This document shows positions 37,901-44,606 of a DNA stretch of 64,000 nucleotides, piece after piece. The translations under genes were made by a program, and so were the position numbers. Within the stretch, counting starts at the first letter, position 1; every line of letters begins with the position of its first letter. This stretch comes from Bradyrhizobium sp. 139. GTDB taxonomy: Bacteria > Pseudomonadota > Alphaproteobacteria > Rhizobiales > Xanthobacteraceae. The notes beneath the pieces are model-generated. The model did not search any database. It was not told the DNA's origin and worked only from the letters and a program-made list of their open reading frames with translations. The DNA is taken from assembly GCF_023074175.1 (NCBI RefSeq), contig NZ_JADPKS010000035.1, positions 93,719-157,718 of the forward strand, given 5' to 3'.

Positions 37901-38164
37901 GGCGGCGCGAAGGATCAGTTTGTGTTCGCGCCGACGTCCTCGCAGGATGCGGTCCAGCACACCGTGAACGACTTCGAGATCGGGCTCGACAAGATCGATC
38001 TGCGGCAGTTCGGCAGCGTCACATCGTGGACGCAGGTATCCGCGCTCGCGGAGCAGCAGGGTGCCGATACCCTGCTCAATCTCGATGCCAACGACAAGAT
38101 TCTCTTGAAGAACACCGTTGCCGGCCATCTCCACGCCAGCGACTTCATCCTTCATGTGAGCTAG
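31901..38164 (+). CDS. Giant type I secreted adhesin: BapA-prefix-like, FecR, VCBS repeats, LamG-like domain
   Basis: The protein has 2087 residues. An N-terminal part (about 55-105) resembles BapA-type prefix modules (AGLDLVLSHEGHEFVVHDYF). Residues 122-235 are a FecR domain (VIGHVTKLSGSATAVRNGVS ... IDTPVATMGIRGTA). From about 400 to 1380 there are seven VCBS/cadherin-like repeats, each ending TGTNDAP or a variant. Four of these (about 827-1380) are near-identical 137-138-residue units. A LamG-like jelly roll (about 1380-1614) follows, then two more VCBS units. The C-terminus is Gly/Asp-rich, RTX-like (LAGAGGKDVIFATES, then DTLAGGGAKDQFVF) and ends DFILHVS, a type I secretion signal pattern. 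It is probably a calcium-rigidified surface adhesin. The start is uncertain: TTG at 31901, with no ATG or GTG between there and the upstream stop at 31853. Confidence 0.88.
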   Translation: MNYAGKFDAAIPLDGHGSRSPADGHVFAAKPFIAKAHGHVPDGAFVVPDPNLIFNGEFKRAGLDLVLSHEGHEFVVHDYFRGDKRAAISSPDGAHLTGDVVNALTGHVQYAQATPGAATAQVIGHVTKLSGSATAVRNGVSVILNNGDNVEKGDVVSTGGDSTLGITFIDGTVFGLSSNARMVLNEMVYDPNGSSNSSLLSLVAGTITFVAGETAKHGDMKIDTPVATMGIRGTAVLTQINFVVPAGGGDPQPQASFQVLVEPNGTTGSYILFDKITLLPIATVNQAGQMIQISGGNVSISNALMSPDVQKLITDVFTLKFTDNNTNTKLTTNFTDSITQTSDGIVIKTPAGYIATAVFTSLNQQGSQESGDHAAPANRYPGKPLSQSLDLNGNVKTAFALTERADTTGDATHSDTISGRITFVDQNLGDRPTVSVNLADAPNYVYKSAGQQDVTGTLSALQKQDIAATQIQINVAADGGNNNNGSAVWSYTIPDHVFDFLAAGETLTLTYMVRIDNNFAISPETAFIPITITITGTNDKPTVATSGGTVIEKVGTGNEALDTITGTVIFSDVDLTDRPIVSAALSSTQPLKYLDAEGHDITATLTPEQRAAIAAVEVPLTVVQGAGNGNNGSATWAYSVPDHLFDFLAEGETLTLNYVVQVDDGHGGVVSTPITVSINGADVNVEGTNDLPTIVEDSTTPTGAVTEDSAATLAANGTITFNDPDLTDTHTASFALNSTVSNAHLPGFSDGTSHIGTFALTAVSESPGVSTRGAVGWTFTIDDSDPVLQSLAKGQTITQVYTVTVDDHHGGTVTREVTVTITGTNDAPTITSDADAATGGVTEDAGVTLSTGGTLAIQDLDLIDTHAAQAVFKSSASSAHLPGFVEGTTNIGTFTIDPSVTESGSDTDDGATLGWHFTLNDNDPVLQSLAKGQTITQVYTVTFTDNHGAQVSQDVTVTITGTNDAPTMTSSAADATGAVTEDAGATLSINGTLAIQDLDLIDTHTAQAVFKSATSSAHLPGFDGDTPLGTFTIDSDLAEFNTDTDNGATLGWHFSLDNNDAVLQSLAKGQTITQVYTVTFTDDHGAYVSRDVTVTINGANDAPTITSDAVDAAGAVTEDACATLSIDGTLAIQDLDLIDTHTAQAVFKSWTSSAHLPGFDDDTPLGSFTIDPSVHEFSIDVDNSATLGWHFSLDNNDAVLQSLAQGQAITQVYTVTFTDDHGAYVSRDVTVTINGANDAPTITSDTAAAMGTVTEDDGSSLSTGGTLAIQDLDLIDTHTAEWSFKSSSVSSALPGFEDDSTNIGTFTINAVSESGSDTDNGATLGWHFTLDNSDPVLQSLADGQTITQVYTVTFDDQQGGKVSQDVTVTITGTNDAPAVSYVTSNYMDFDGQTIAVGDVPTVATDDVTLAGWANWSGGADPGHGHILFYNGNTSTTGFGLLGTVNVDGTLELQILAGGVDIEDTGVALTASQWHNIALTRDNGTFTLYLDGNLEYSQSWAFNAIDGSPSNPSASYLMIGAASEPDAAGFGAEGFFGSIADVSVWATALTQTQIQSIDFTALTGSEASLAAYYQLGDGSGITASNTVNPAEGLAIEGTAGWASGTSGPGGAVADLMETNAGQLSHGVLVVSDVDAIDHVTVSVNQVQVALDGVPQTGSVGGLSHADLLNYLTVPPGDILNGTATNAQFTWQFNSGGQAFDFLAAGQTLSLQYTIVPSDADGAGTSAVVTVNIAGTNDAPTLSDLHIGPLTDTAAADTFFDLTGTLTGNDADTGETATLTYSVLNADHHAATTAGGLYGTLTVNPDGSYSYVPNAAAINALAEGSYADIFTVQTTDVLGAIGTTMLTVDVTGANDATGPVINTEHFQFEHIRENSNEIITDLVVTDTDSGAATDTFTVTLSTAHPHLSSVSVYPASGSLDQINTGLASGAGIAYDPTGATSDSQAELPATDQVTLTVADSAGRSDTVNFIFAEGANGQGISLAGAGGKDVIFATESSDTLAGGGAKDQFVFAPTSSQDAVQHTVNDFEIGLDKIDLRQFGSVTSWTQVSALAEQQGADTLLNLDANDKILLKNTVAGHLHASDFILHVS
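34390..36030 (+). repeat. Four tandem intragenic repeats of 411-414 bp (VCBS units)
   Basis: The core ACGCTGGCGATCCAGGATCT or a close variant recurs at about 34460, 34874, 35285 and 35696, giving periods of 414, 411 and 411 bases. The DNA similarity is high, especially between the second and third units, which indicates recent expansion by unequal recombination. The third unit carries an odd Cys and Trp (TEDACATLS, FKSWTSS). Confidence 0.9.
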
Positions 38165-38323
38165 AGGCGCCCCTCCGGTCAGCCGGCTCTTCATTCCGCT
38201 TTGACCGCGGCAAAAAATCCCTATCCTTTGCCGCCGAAGCAATGGCCATTTGTGTCATGGCGATCCAAGATCGCGCCAAGCTGGTTTGTAGAAGAAGGCT
38301 GGTTTGCAGGAAGTCCGATCCGA

Positions 38324-40555
38324 ATGAAACGTCTCAAGATCCTGCGGCGGTGGTTTGCGCGCAAGCTCGGCTTTGCGCGGCTGATGTGCCTTGCGCTGCT
38401 GGTCGTGTTTGCCGGCGCACGCCTCTGGGATCCGCCGCCGATCCAGGAATTGCGGCTGCGCACCTTCGACATGTTCCAGTTGATCGATCCGCGCCACAAG
38501 ACGGCGCGGCCGGTCACCATCGTCGACATCGACGACAAGAGCCTCGGCAAGCTCGGCCAGTGGCCGTGGCCACGCACGCGGATCGCCGACCTGATCCAGA
38601 ACCTCACCAACAACGGCGCGGTGGCGATCGGTTTCGACGTGGTGTTCTCGGAGGCCGATCGGCTCAACCCGGATCTGGTCGCGAGCCAGATGCGCTATCT
38701 CGACGACGCCACCCGCGCCAAGCTGCGCGAGCTGCCGAGCAACGACCGGATCCTCGCTGACGCGATCAAGCGCTCGCGCGTGGTGCTGGGCGAGACCGGG
38801 CAGCCGGCGATCTCGTCCGAAATCGACAAGACGCTGCCCCTCACCGGCATCGCGACGGTCGGGGAGGAGGGCGCCGAGCGCTTCCTGTTCGAATTTCCGG
38901 GGCTATTGCGCAACGTGCCCGAGATCGAGAAGGTCGCGACGGGTCGCGGCCTGTTCACGATCAAGACCGAGCGCGACGGCTTGATCCGCCGCGTGCCGAT
39001 GGTGATGCGGGCCCAGGGCAACATCATGCCCTCGCTCAGCCTCGAGATGCTGCGTGTCGTCACCGGCACGCCGACGGTCCTGGTCCGGACCGACAAGACC
39101 GGCGTCAGGGCGGTCCGCCTCAAGGGCGTGGAGATTCCGACCGACAAGAACGGCCAGCTCTGGGTGCACTATGCCCGCCAGGATCCGTCGATCTACGTCT
39201 CGGCCGCCGACGTGCTCGACAGCAGCGCGCCAGCGAACAAGATCGCCGGCAAGCTGGTGCTGGTCGGCACCTCGGCGGTCGGACTGAACGACATCAAGAC
39301 CACGCCGGTGTCCTCGACCATGCCGGGCGTCGAGATCCATGCCCAGGTGCTGGAGAGCATTCTGAGCGGAGCCGTGATCTCACAGCCGAACTATGCGCTC
39401 GGCGTCGAGCTGCTCGCAGCGCTCGTCATCGGCCTGCTCGTCATCATCTTCACGCCGAATCTCGGGCCGGTGCGGCTGGTGCTCGCAGGTGCGGCCTTCG
39501 CCGCCATCCTGGTCGGCGTGTCCTGGTTCTTCTATGCACAGCACCGCTACCTCATCGACTTCACCTATCCGCTGCTCTCGACCACGGCGATCTATCTGAC
39601 ACTGATCTTCGCCAGCTTCGTGCGCGAGCAGCGTCAGCGCGTGCAGATCCGCGGCATGTTCGCCCAATACATGTCGCCCGTCCTGGTCGAGCAGCTGGCG
39701 CAGTCGCCGGAAAAGCTCGTGCTCGGCGGCGAGGAGCGCGAGATGACGATCATGTTTTCCGACGTGCGCGGCTTCACCACGATCTCGGAGAGCTACAAGC
39801 ACGATCCGCAAGGCCTGATCGCGCTGATGAACCGTTTCCTGACGCCGCTGACCGACGTCATCATCGATCAGAAGGGCTACATCGACAAGTACATGGGTGA
39901 CGCCATCATGGCGTTCTGGAACGCGCCGCTCGACGATGCCGAGCACGAGCTCAACGCCTGCGAGGCCGCGATCCGGATGCTGGAGCAGATCGACGCCGTC
40001 AACAAGGAGCGCGAGCAGGAAGCTGCCGACGGCGGTCACGTCTACATCCCGCTCAATGTCGGCATCGGCCTCAACACCGGCGTCGGCGTCGTCGGCAACA
40101 TGGGCTCCGACCTGAAGAAGAACTATTCGGTGCTCGGCGACAGCGTGAACCTGGCCTCGCGCCTCGAAGGCCAGTCCAAGGAATACGGCTTTCCGATCAT
40201 CGTCGGCTCCAGGACCGCGCTTGCTGCCAAGGACAAGTTCGCGATCCTCGAGCTCGACTTCGTGATGGTCAAGGGCAAGACCGAGCCGGAGGTGATCTAC
40301 GCCATCGCCGGCCGCGAGGACGTGCTGAATTCGGGCGCCTTCCAGCGGCTGCGCAACATCACCATCGAGATGCTCGGCTGCTACCGCAGCCGCGACTGGC
40401 AGGGCGCGCTGGATGCGATCGAGCGCGGCCGTCGCAGCGAGGACGCCGACACGCTGGAAAAGCTGTTCAAGCTCTATGAGGTCCGGATCAAGAATTTCCA
40501 GATCGATCCGCCGCCGGAGGGCTGGACCGGGGCGTATGCGCTGCTGACGAAGTAG
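38324..40555 (+). CDS. CHASE2-domain class III adenylate cyclase
   Basis: The protein has 743 residues from the ATG at 38324 (AGGAAG upstream). The order is: one N-terminal helix (about 18-34), a periplasmic CHASE2 sensor (about 40-340, VTIVDIDDKSLGKLGQWPWPRT), three helices (about 350-435), then a class III cyclase catalytic domain (about 470-650). Metal-binding Asp residues are in MFSDVRGFTT and KYMGDAIMAF. The purine-specifying position is Lys (IDKYMGD), which indicates ATP, and the second position is Ser (NYSVLGDS), acceptable in bacterial class IIIb enzymes. NLASRLE supplies the transition-state Asn and Arg. It starts 159 bases after the FecR adhesin, and FecR and CHASE2 genes are, from memory, often neighbours. 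It probably makes cAMP in response to a periplasmic signal. Confidence 0.9.
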   Translation: MKRLKILRRWFARKLGFARLMCLALLVVFAGARLWDPPPIQELRLRTFDMFQLIDPRHKTARPVTIVDIDDKSLGKLGQWPWPRTRIADLIQNLTNNGAVAIGFDVVFSEADRLNPDLVASQMRYLDDATRAKLRELPSNDRILADAIKRSRVVLGETGQPAISSEIDKTLPLTGIATVGEEGAERFLFEFPGLLRNVPEIEKVATGRGLFTIKTERDGLIRRVPMVMRAQGNIMPSLSLEMLRVVTGTPTVLVRTDKTGVRAVRLKGVEIPTDKNGQLWVHYARQDPSIYVSAADVLDSSAPANKIAGKLVLVGTSAVGLNDIKTTPVSSTMPGVEIHAQVLESILSGAVISQPNYALGVELLAALVIGLLVIIFTPNLGPVRLVLAGAAFAAILVGVSWFFYAQHRYLIDFTYPLLSTTAIYLTLIFASFVREQRQRVQIRGMFAQYMSPVLVEQLAQSPEKLVLGGEEREMTIMFSDVRGFTTISESYKHDPQGLIALMNRFLTPLTDVIIDQKGYIDKYMGDAIMAFWNAPLDDAEHELNACEAAIRMLEQIDAVNKEREQEAADGGHVYIPLNVGIGLNTGVGVVGNMGSDLKKNYSVLGDSVNLASRLEGQSKEYGFPIIVGSRTALAAKDKFAILELDFVMVKGKTEPEVIYAIAGREDVLNSGAFQRLRNITIEMLGCYRSRDWQGALDAIERGRRSEDADTLEKLFKLYEVRIKNFQIDPPPEGWTGAYALLTK

Positions 40556-40580
40556 GGCGTGTGGCTCGAATGGCGCCACA

Positions 40581-40745
40581 CGCTCGCTGTCGTCCCGGAC
40601 AAGCGCAGCAAAGCGAAGCGCAGATCCGGGACCCATAACCACAGGAAGCGGTTTGGCGAAGACTCGCAGTTGCCCGCGCGTGCAGCAACTATTACCTGTG
40701 GTTATGGATCCCGGGTCTGCGCTGACGCTTGCCCGGGACGACGGT
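40581..40745. repeat. Long imperfect palindrome, TCATTCCGGG-related
   Basis: Outer arms CGTCCCGGACAAGCG and CTTGCCCGGGACGAC enclose a perfect 13-bp pair CCATAACCACAGG (40633-40645) / CCTGTGGTTATGG (40695-40707). It separates the convergent cyclase and binding-protein genes and may serve as a bidirectional terminator. Confidence 0.75.
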
Positions 40746-40773
40746 GGTGTTGACGCGGCGGCCTGCCGCCCCC

Positions 40774-42369
40774 TCACTCTACCCCGATCGTCGTCAAATC
40801 CTGGAACCAGTGCTGCGCCTGCACGAACTGCTTGACCTTCGGCGAGAGCGCATGCGGGTTGGTGTCGTGGACGACCCAGACCAGGGTGGCATCGTCGACG
40901 ATCAGCGCGTGCGCCTGAGCCAGGAGTTCGTCCTGCTTGGTGGCATCGAAGGTTTGCTTGGCCTCCTCGATCAGCGCGTCGACCTTCGGGTTCTTGTAGC
41001 CGCCCCAGTTGACGCCGACCGGCGCGATCTGGCCCGAATGGAAGAAGCGGACGATGGCGTAGAGCGGGTCCGAGGTCACATAGGCGATGTTGTTGGCGGT
41101 GATGCCGGCGTTCATCTCGTCGGCTGCGCCCTTGCGCCAGTGCGTATATAATGTTTCGAGCTCGACCACTTTGAAGTCGACGTCGATGCCGATCTCCTTG
41201 AAGCTTTGCTGCAGGAATTCGTTCATCGGCAGCGACAGCATCTGGCCGGTGCCGCCCTGCGCGATGATGAAGGTGGCCTTGAGCGGCTTGGCCTTGGAGT
41301 AGCCGGCTTCCTCGACCAGCTTCTTCGCAGCAGCAAGATCGTATTTCAGCTCAAAGCTTGGTTTGCCGAACCACGGGCTCGACGGATCGACCTGACCCTT
41401 GGCTGGCTTTGCCAATCCGTTCATCAGGCCCACCACCGCCTCACGATCGATCGCAAGGTTCAGCGCCTTGCGCAGGCGGATGTCGGTCCAGGGCGAGCCC
41501 GGCAGCACGCTCAGATGATAATTCCAGACATGCGGCGTAACGTTGTCGACGAGCTTCATGCCGGCCGCCTTGAGCTGCGGCACGGCGTCCGGCGCCGGCG
41601 TCTCGATCAGGTCCACTTGGCCTGCGAGCAGCGCATTGGTGCGCGTCAGCGCTTCCGGCATCGGCACCAGCACCAGCTTGTCGACCTTGGGAATGCGCTT
41701 CTTGTTCCAGTAATCCGGATTCTTGGTCAGCTCCGCAAGCTCGCGCGGCACCAGTTTTGTCAATTTGAATGGGCCGGTGCCGGAGGGCTGGCTGGCGAAC
41801 TTGTCCCAATCCTTGCCGAGCTTTTCGTATTGCGTCGGGCTCGACACCAGGAACCAGAGCATCTGATAGGGGAAGAAGGAGTCGACCGTCTTGGTCGTGA
41901 TCTCCACCGTGGAATCGTCGATTTTGGCATAGCTCGCGACCGAAGGCAGCCGCGTCTTCACCTGCGCGCTCTGGCGCTTGTCGAATTGCGGCGCCTTGTC
42001 GTTGAGCACCTTGTCCAGATTCCAGATCACCGCATCGGCGTTGAATTCGCTGCCGTCGTGAAACTTCACATCCTTGCGAAGCGTGAAGCGCCACTTCTTC
42101 TTGTCGGTGTCATCGACCTTCCATTCCGTGGCCAGGCCCGGGACCAACTTTCCCGGCCGGTCGGCGACGTCCATCTCCCAGGCCACCAAGGGATCGTAGA
42201 TCGTGTAGGCCGTGAACTGATAGGCGCCGGCGCCGCGATCGGGCTGGCCGGTCGTCAGCGGGATGTCCGCCATCGAGATGCCGTAGCGCACCACCGTTTC
42301 GGCGCGCGTCGGGATTGCGGATAGCGCCAGCGCAAGCACGGCGAGACAGGTCGACAGTCGGATACGCAT
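40774..42369 (-). CDS. Peptide-type ABC transporter binding protein, copy 1 (divergent)
   Basis: The 531-residue family 5 solute-binding protein has a signal peptide (MRIRLSTCLAVLALALSAIPTRA, about 23 residues). Typical blocks are KKWRFTLRKDVKFHDGSEFNADAVIWNLDKVL and GTGPFKLTK. The start at 42369 has GGAG nine bases upstream, and the frame extends to 42546 without support. It is clearly paralogous to the divergent product of 42582-44243 (ATEWKVDD, VLVPMPEA, LPMNEFLQQ in common). No permease follows it, so it presumably feeds the permeases of the divergent operon. A sigma-54-type promoter faces it. Confidence 0.9.
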   Translation of the reverse strand: MRIRLSTCLAVLALALSAIPTRAETVVRYGISMADIPLTTGQPDRGAGAYQFTAYTIYDPLVAWEMDVADRPGKLVPGLATEWKVDDTDKKKWRFTLRKDVKFHDGSEFNADAVIWNLDKVLNDKAPQFDKRQSAQVKTRLPSVASYAKIDDSTVEITTKTVDSFFPYQMLWFLVSSPTQYEKLGKDWDKFASQPSGTGPFKLTKLVPRELAELTKNPDYWNKKRIPKVDKLVLVPMPEALTRTNALLAGQVDLIETPAPDAVPQLKAAGMKLVDNVTPHVWNYHLSVLPGSPWTDIRLRKALNLAIDREAVVGLMNGLAKPAKGQVDPSSPWFGKPSFELKYDLAAAKKLVEEAGYSKAKPLKATFIIAQGGTGQMLSLPMNEFLQQSFKEIGIDVDFKVVELETLYTHWRKGAADEMNAGITANNIAYVTSDPLYAIVRFFHSGQIAPVGVNWGGYKNPKVDALIEEAKQTFDATKQDELLAQAHALIVDDATLVWVVHDTNPHALSPKVKQFVQAQHWFQDLTTIGVE

Positions 42370-42416
42370 GGCCCAGAACTCCAGGAAAAAATTCAAGGGA
42401 GAATTCAGGGCCAACC

Positions 42417-42433
42417 TGCAATCTTGATGCCAG
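42417..42433 (-). promoter_or_regulatory. Candidate sigma-54 promoter for the leftward binding protein
   Basis: Read on the minus strand the sequence is CTGGCAT-N5-TTGCA, one mismatch from the YTGGCAC-N5-TTGCW consensus with exact -24/-12 spacing. The -12 GC lies about 50 bases before the 42369 start, leaving a leader of roughly 37 bases. Confidence 0.6.
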
Positions 42434-42515
42434 AATAGGCAGCGACGTGCCTTCGCTGACGTGCGATCACAAGGACTTGTCGTCGCAGGGGCAATTTGCA
42501 GAAAAAGTTTCCCCA

Positions 42516-42532
42516 TTGGCACAGCCATTGCA
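42516..42532 (+). promoter_or_regulatory. Sigma-54 (-24/-12) promoter for the amidase/ABC operon
   Basis: TTGGCAC-AGCCA-TTGCA matches the RpoN consensus core fully, with the correct spacing. Transcription would begin near 42543, about 40 bases before the ATG at 42582. A matching promoter on the other strand lies 82 bases away, so one enhancer-binding regulator could act on both. No clear NtrC palindrome was seen between them. Confidence 0.75.
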
Positions 42533-42581
42533 TACGTTTGCATCAAAATTAGTCACTGAAAGCCGGAAGAGGACTGAGACG

Positions 42582-44243
42582 ATGCTCATCAAGAAGAACA
42601 AGACCCGCGCGGCGCTGATCGCGTTGCTGGCGCTCGGCAGCGCGGCCGCATGGCCGCGCGTGGCCAGCGCCGACACCGTGCTGCGCATCGGCATGACCGC
42701 TGCCGATATTCCGCGCACGCTGGGCCAACCCGACCAGGGCTTTGAAGGCAACCGCTTCACCGGCCTCACCATGTATGACGCGCTCACCGGCTGGGACCTG
42801 TCCTCGGCCGACAAGGCGAGCGTGGTGATCCCCGGCCTTGCCACCGAGTGGAAGGTCGACGACGCCGACAAGACCAAATGGATCTTCAAGCTGCGCCCCG
42901 GCGTCACCTTCCATGATGGCTCGCCGTTCAACGCCGATGCGGTCGTGTGGAACGTCGAGAAGGTGCTGAAGCAGGACGCGCCGCAATTCGACGCCAGCCA
43001 GGTTGGCGTCACGGCGTCGCGCATGCCGACGCTGGCGTCCGCGAAGAAGATCGACGACATGACCGTCGAGCTCACCACCAAGGAGCCCGACAGCTTCCTG
43101 CCGATCAACCTCACCAACCTCTTCATGGCGAGTCCGGCGAAGTGGCAGGCTTTCTACGACAAGGCCGAAGGCGCCGACGCCAAGGCGAAATCGCAGGCCG
43201 CTTGGACCGCCTTCGCCAAGGACGCGTCCGGCACCGGTCCGTGGAAGATGGCGAGCTTCACGCCGCGCGAGCGGCTCGAGCTGGTGAAGAACGCGGCCTA
43301 TTGGGACAAGGCGCGCGTGCCCAAGGTCGACAAGATGCTGCTGCTGCCGATGCCGGAAGCGAACGCGCGTACCGCGGCACTGCTCTCCGGACAGGTCGAT
43401 TGGGTCGAGGCGCCGGCACCGGATGCGCTGCCCGAGCTCAAGCAGCGCGGCTTCAAGCTCTACGCCAACGAGCAGCCGCATGTCTGGCCGTGGCAGTTCT
43501 CGCGCGTCGAGGGCTCGCCCTGGAACGACATCCGCGTGCGCAAGGCCGCAAACCTCTGCGTCGACCGCGAAGGGCTCAAGGACGGCCTGCTCGCCGGCCA
43601 GATGGTGCCTGCGACCGGCACTTTCGAGCCCGGCCATCCCTGGCGCGGCAAGCCGACCTTCGAGATCAAGTATGACAAGGCGGCTGCGCAAAAGCTGATG
43701 CAGGAGGCGGGCTTCGGTCCGAACAAGAAGTTGACGGTCAAGACCCAGACCTCGGCCTCGGGTTCGGGCCAGATGCAGCCGCTGCCGATGAACGAGTATC
43801 TTCAGCAGGCGCTCGCCGAATGCTATTTCGACGTGCAGCTCGACGTCATCGAATGGAACACGCTGTTCACCAATTGGCGCCGCGGCGCCAAGGATCCCTC
43901 AGCCAACGGCGCAAACGCGACCAACGTCACCTACGCGGCGATGGACCCGTTCTTCGCGCTGGTGCGCTTCCTGCAGTCGGGCATGGCGCCGCCGGTCTCG
44001 AACAATTGGGGTTTCATCAACAATCCCAAGTTCGACGAGTTGGTGAAGAAGGCGCGGCAAACGTTCGATCCCGCCGCACGCGACGCTGCGCTCGCCGAAC
44101 TGCACGCGGCCTCCGTCGACGATGCGGCCTTCCTCTATGTCGCCCACGACGTCGGCCCCCGCGCCATCAGCCCGAAGGTCACAGGCGTGGTGCAGCCGAA
44201 GAGCTGGTTCATCGACTTCTCGCTGGTGTCGATAACGCCGTAG
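42582..44243 (+). CDS. Peptide-type ABC transporter binding protein, copy 2
   Basis: The 553-residue family 5 solute-binding protein has a signal peptide cut after RVASA (about residue 28). Blocks include KTKWIFKLRPGVTFHDGSPFNADAVVWNVEKVL, GTGPWKMASFTPRERLELVKN and HVWPWQFSRVEGSPWNDIRVRKA. It is paralogous to the divergent copy. AGAGGA precedes the ATG. It is the first gene of an operon that continues, after a repeat-filled gap, with two permeases, an ATPase, an AtzG-like protein, an amidase and a second ATPase. Confidence 0.92.
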   Translation: MLIKKNKTRAALIALLALGSAAAWPRVASADTVLRIGMTAADIPRTLGQPDQGFEGNRFTGLTMYDALTGWDLSSADKASVVIPGLATEWKVDDADKTKWIFKLRPGVTFHDGSPFNADAVVWNVEKVLKQDAPQFDASQVGVTASRMPTLASAKKIDDMTVELTTKEPDSFLPINLTNLFMASPAKWQAFYDKAEGADAKAKSQAAWTAFAKDASGTGPWKMASFTPRERLELVKNAAYWDKARVPKVDKMLLLPMPEANARTAALLSGQVDWVEAPAPDALPELKQRGFKLYANEQPHVWPWQFSRVEGSPWNDIRVRKAANLCVDREGLKDGLLAGQMVPATGTFEPGHPWRGKPTFEIKYDKAAAQKLMQEAGFGPNKKLTVKTQTSASGSGQMQPLPMNEYLQQALAECYFDVQLDVIEWNTLFTNWRRGAKDPSANGANATNVTYAAMDPFFALVRFLQSGMAPPVSNNWGFINNPKFDELVKKARQTFDPAARDAALAELHAASVDDAAFLYVAHDVGPRAISPKVTGVVQPKSWFIDFSLVSITP

Positions 44244-44257
44244 CTCTTTCGGCTTGC

Positions 44258-44596
44258 TCCGTGCACCCTCTCCCCTTGTGGGCTAAGGCGTGCACACATC
44301 TCAAAAACGGAATCTAATACAGGGACTTAGATGACCCCAGGTTTCGGAACCGCCCAAAGAGCGGTCGGTCAGCTATCATTGAAAAGACTTGCGCTTTCCA
44401 TTGGTGCTGACCAACGGCCGAAAGATGTGTGCACGCCTTAGCCCCTTGTGGGAGAGGGTGGCTTCGCGGATAGCGAAGCCGGGTGAGGGGTCTCTCTCCG
44501 CGAGACACCCTCTCTCAGTCAACAAGACTGTAACCGCGGACAGAACCCCTCATCCGGCGCTTCGCGCCACCTTCTCCCACAAGGGGAGAAGGAAGA
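44258..44596. repeat. CTCTCCCC-family palindromic repeat, interrupted by a small insertion
   Basis: The left arm ACCCTCTCCCCTTGTGGG ends at 44282 and resumes after the insertion as CCCCTTGTGGGAGAGGGTG (44442-44460). Further hairpins GGCTTCGCGGATAGCGAAGCC and CCTTCTCCC-ACAA-GGGGAGAAGG (about 44571-44593) follow. It fills the gap between the binding-protein and permease genes, and its end supplies purine-rich sequence just before the GTG start at 44607. Confidence 0.85.
44283..44441. mobile_element. MITE-like element, 159 bp, 19-bp perfect terminal inverted repeats
   Basis: CTAAGGCGTGCACACATCT (44283-44301) is the exact inverse complement of AGATGTGTGCACGCCTTAG (44423-44441). The element is flanked on both sides by CCCCTTGTGGG (44272-44282 and 44442-44452), an 11-base direct repeat. 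It could also be read as a 5-base CTTGT duplication with 22-bp repeats, because three G/C bases can belong to either. The inside has no open frame of note. This is the pattern of a non-autonomous transposable element inserted into a palindromic repeat. Confidence 0.8.
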
Positions 44597-44606
44597 AAGA
44601 AGACCA

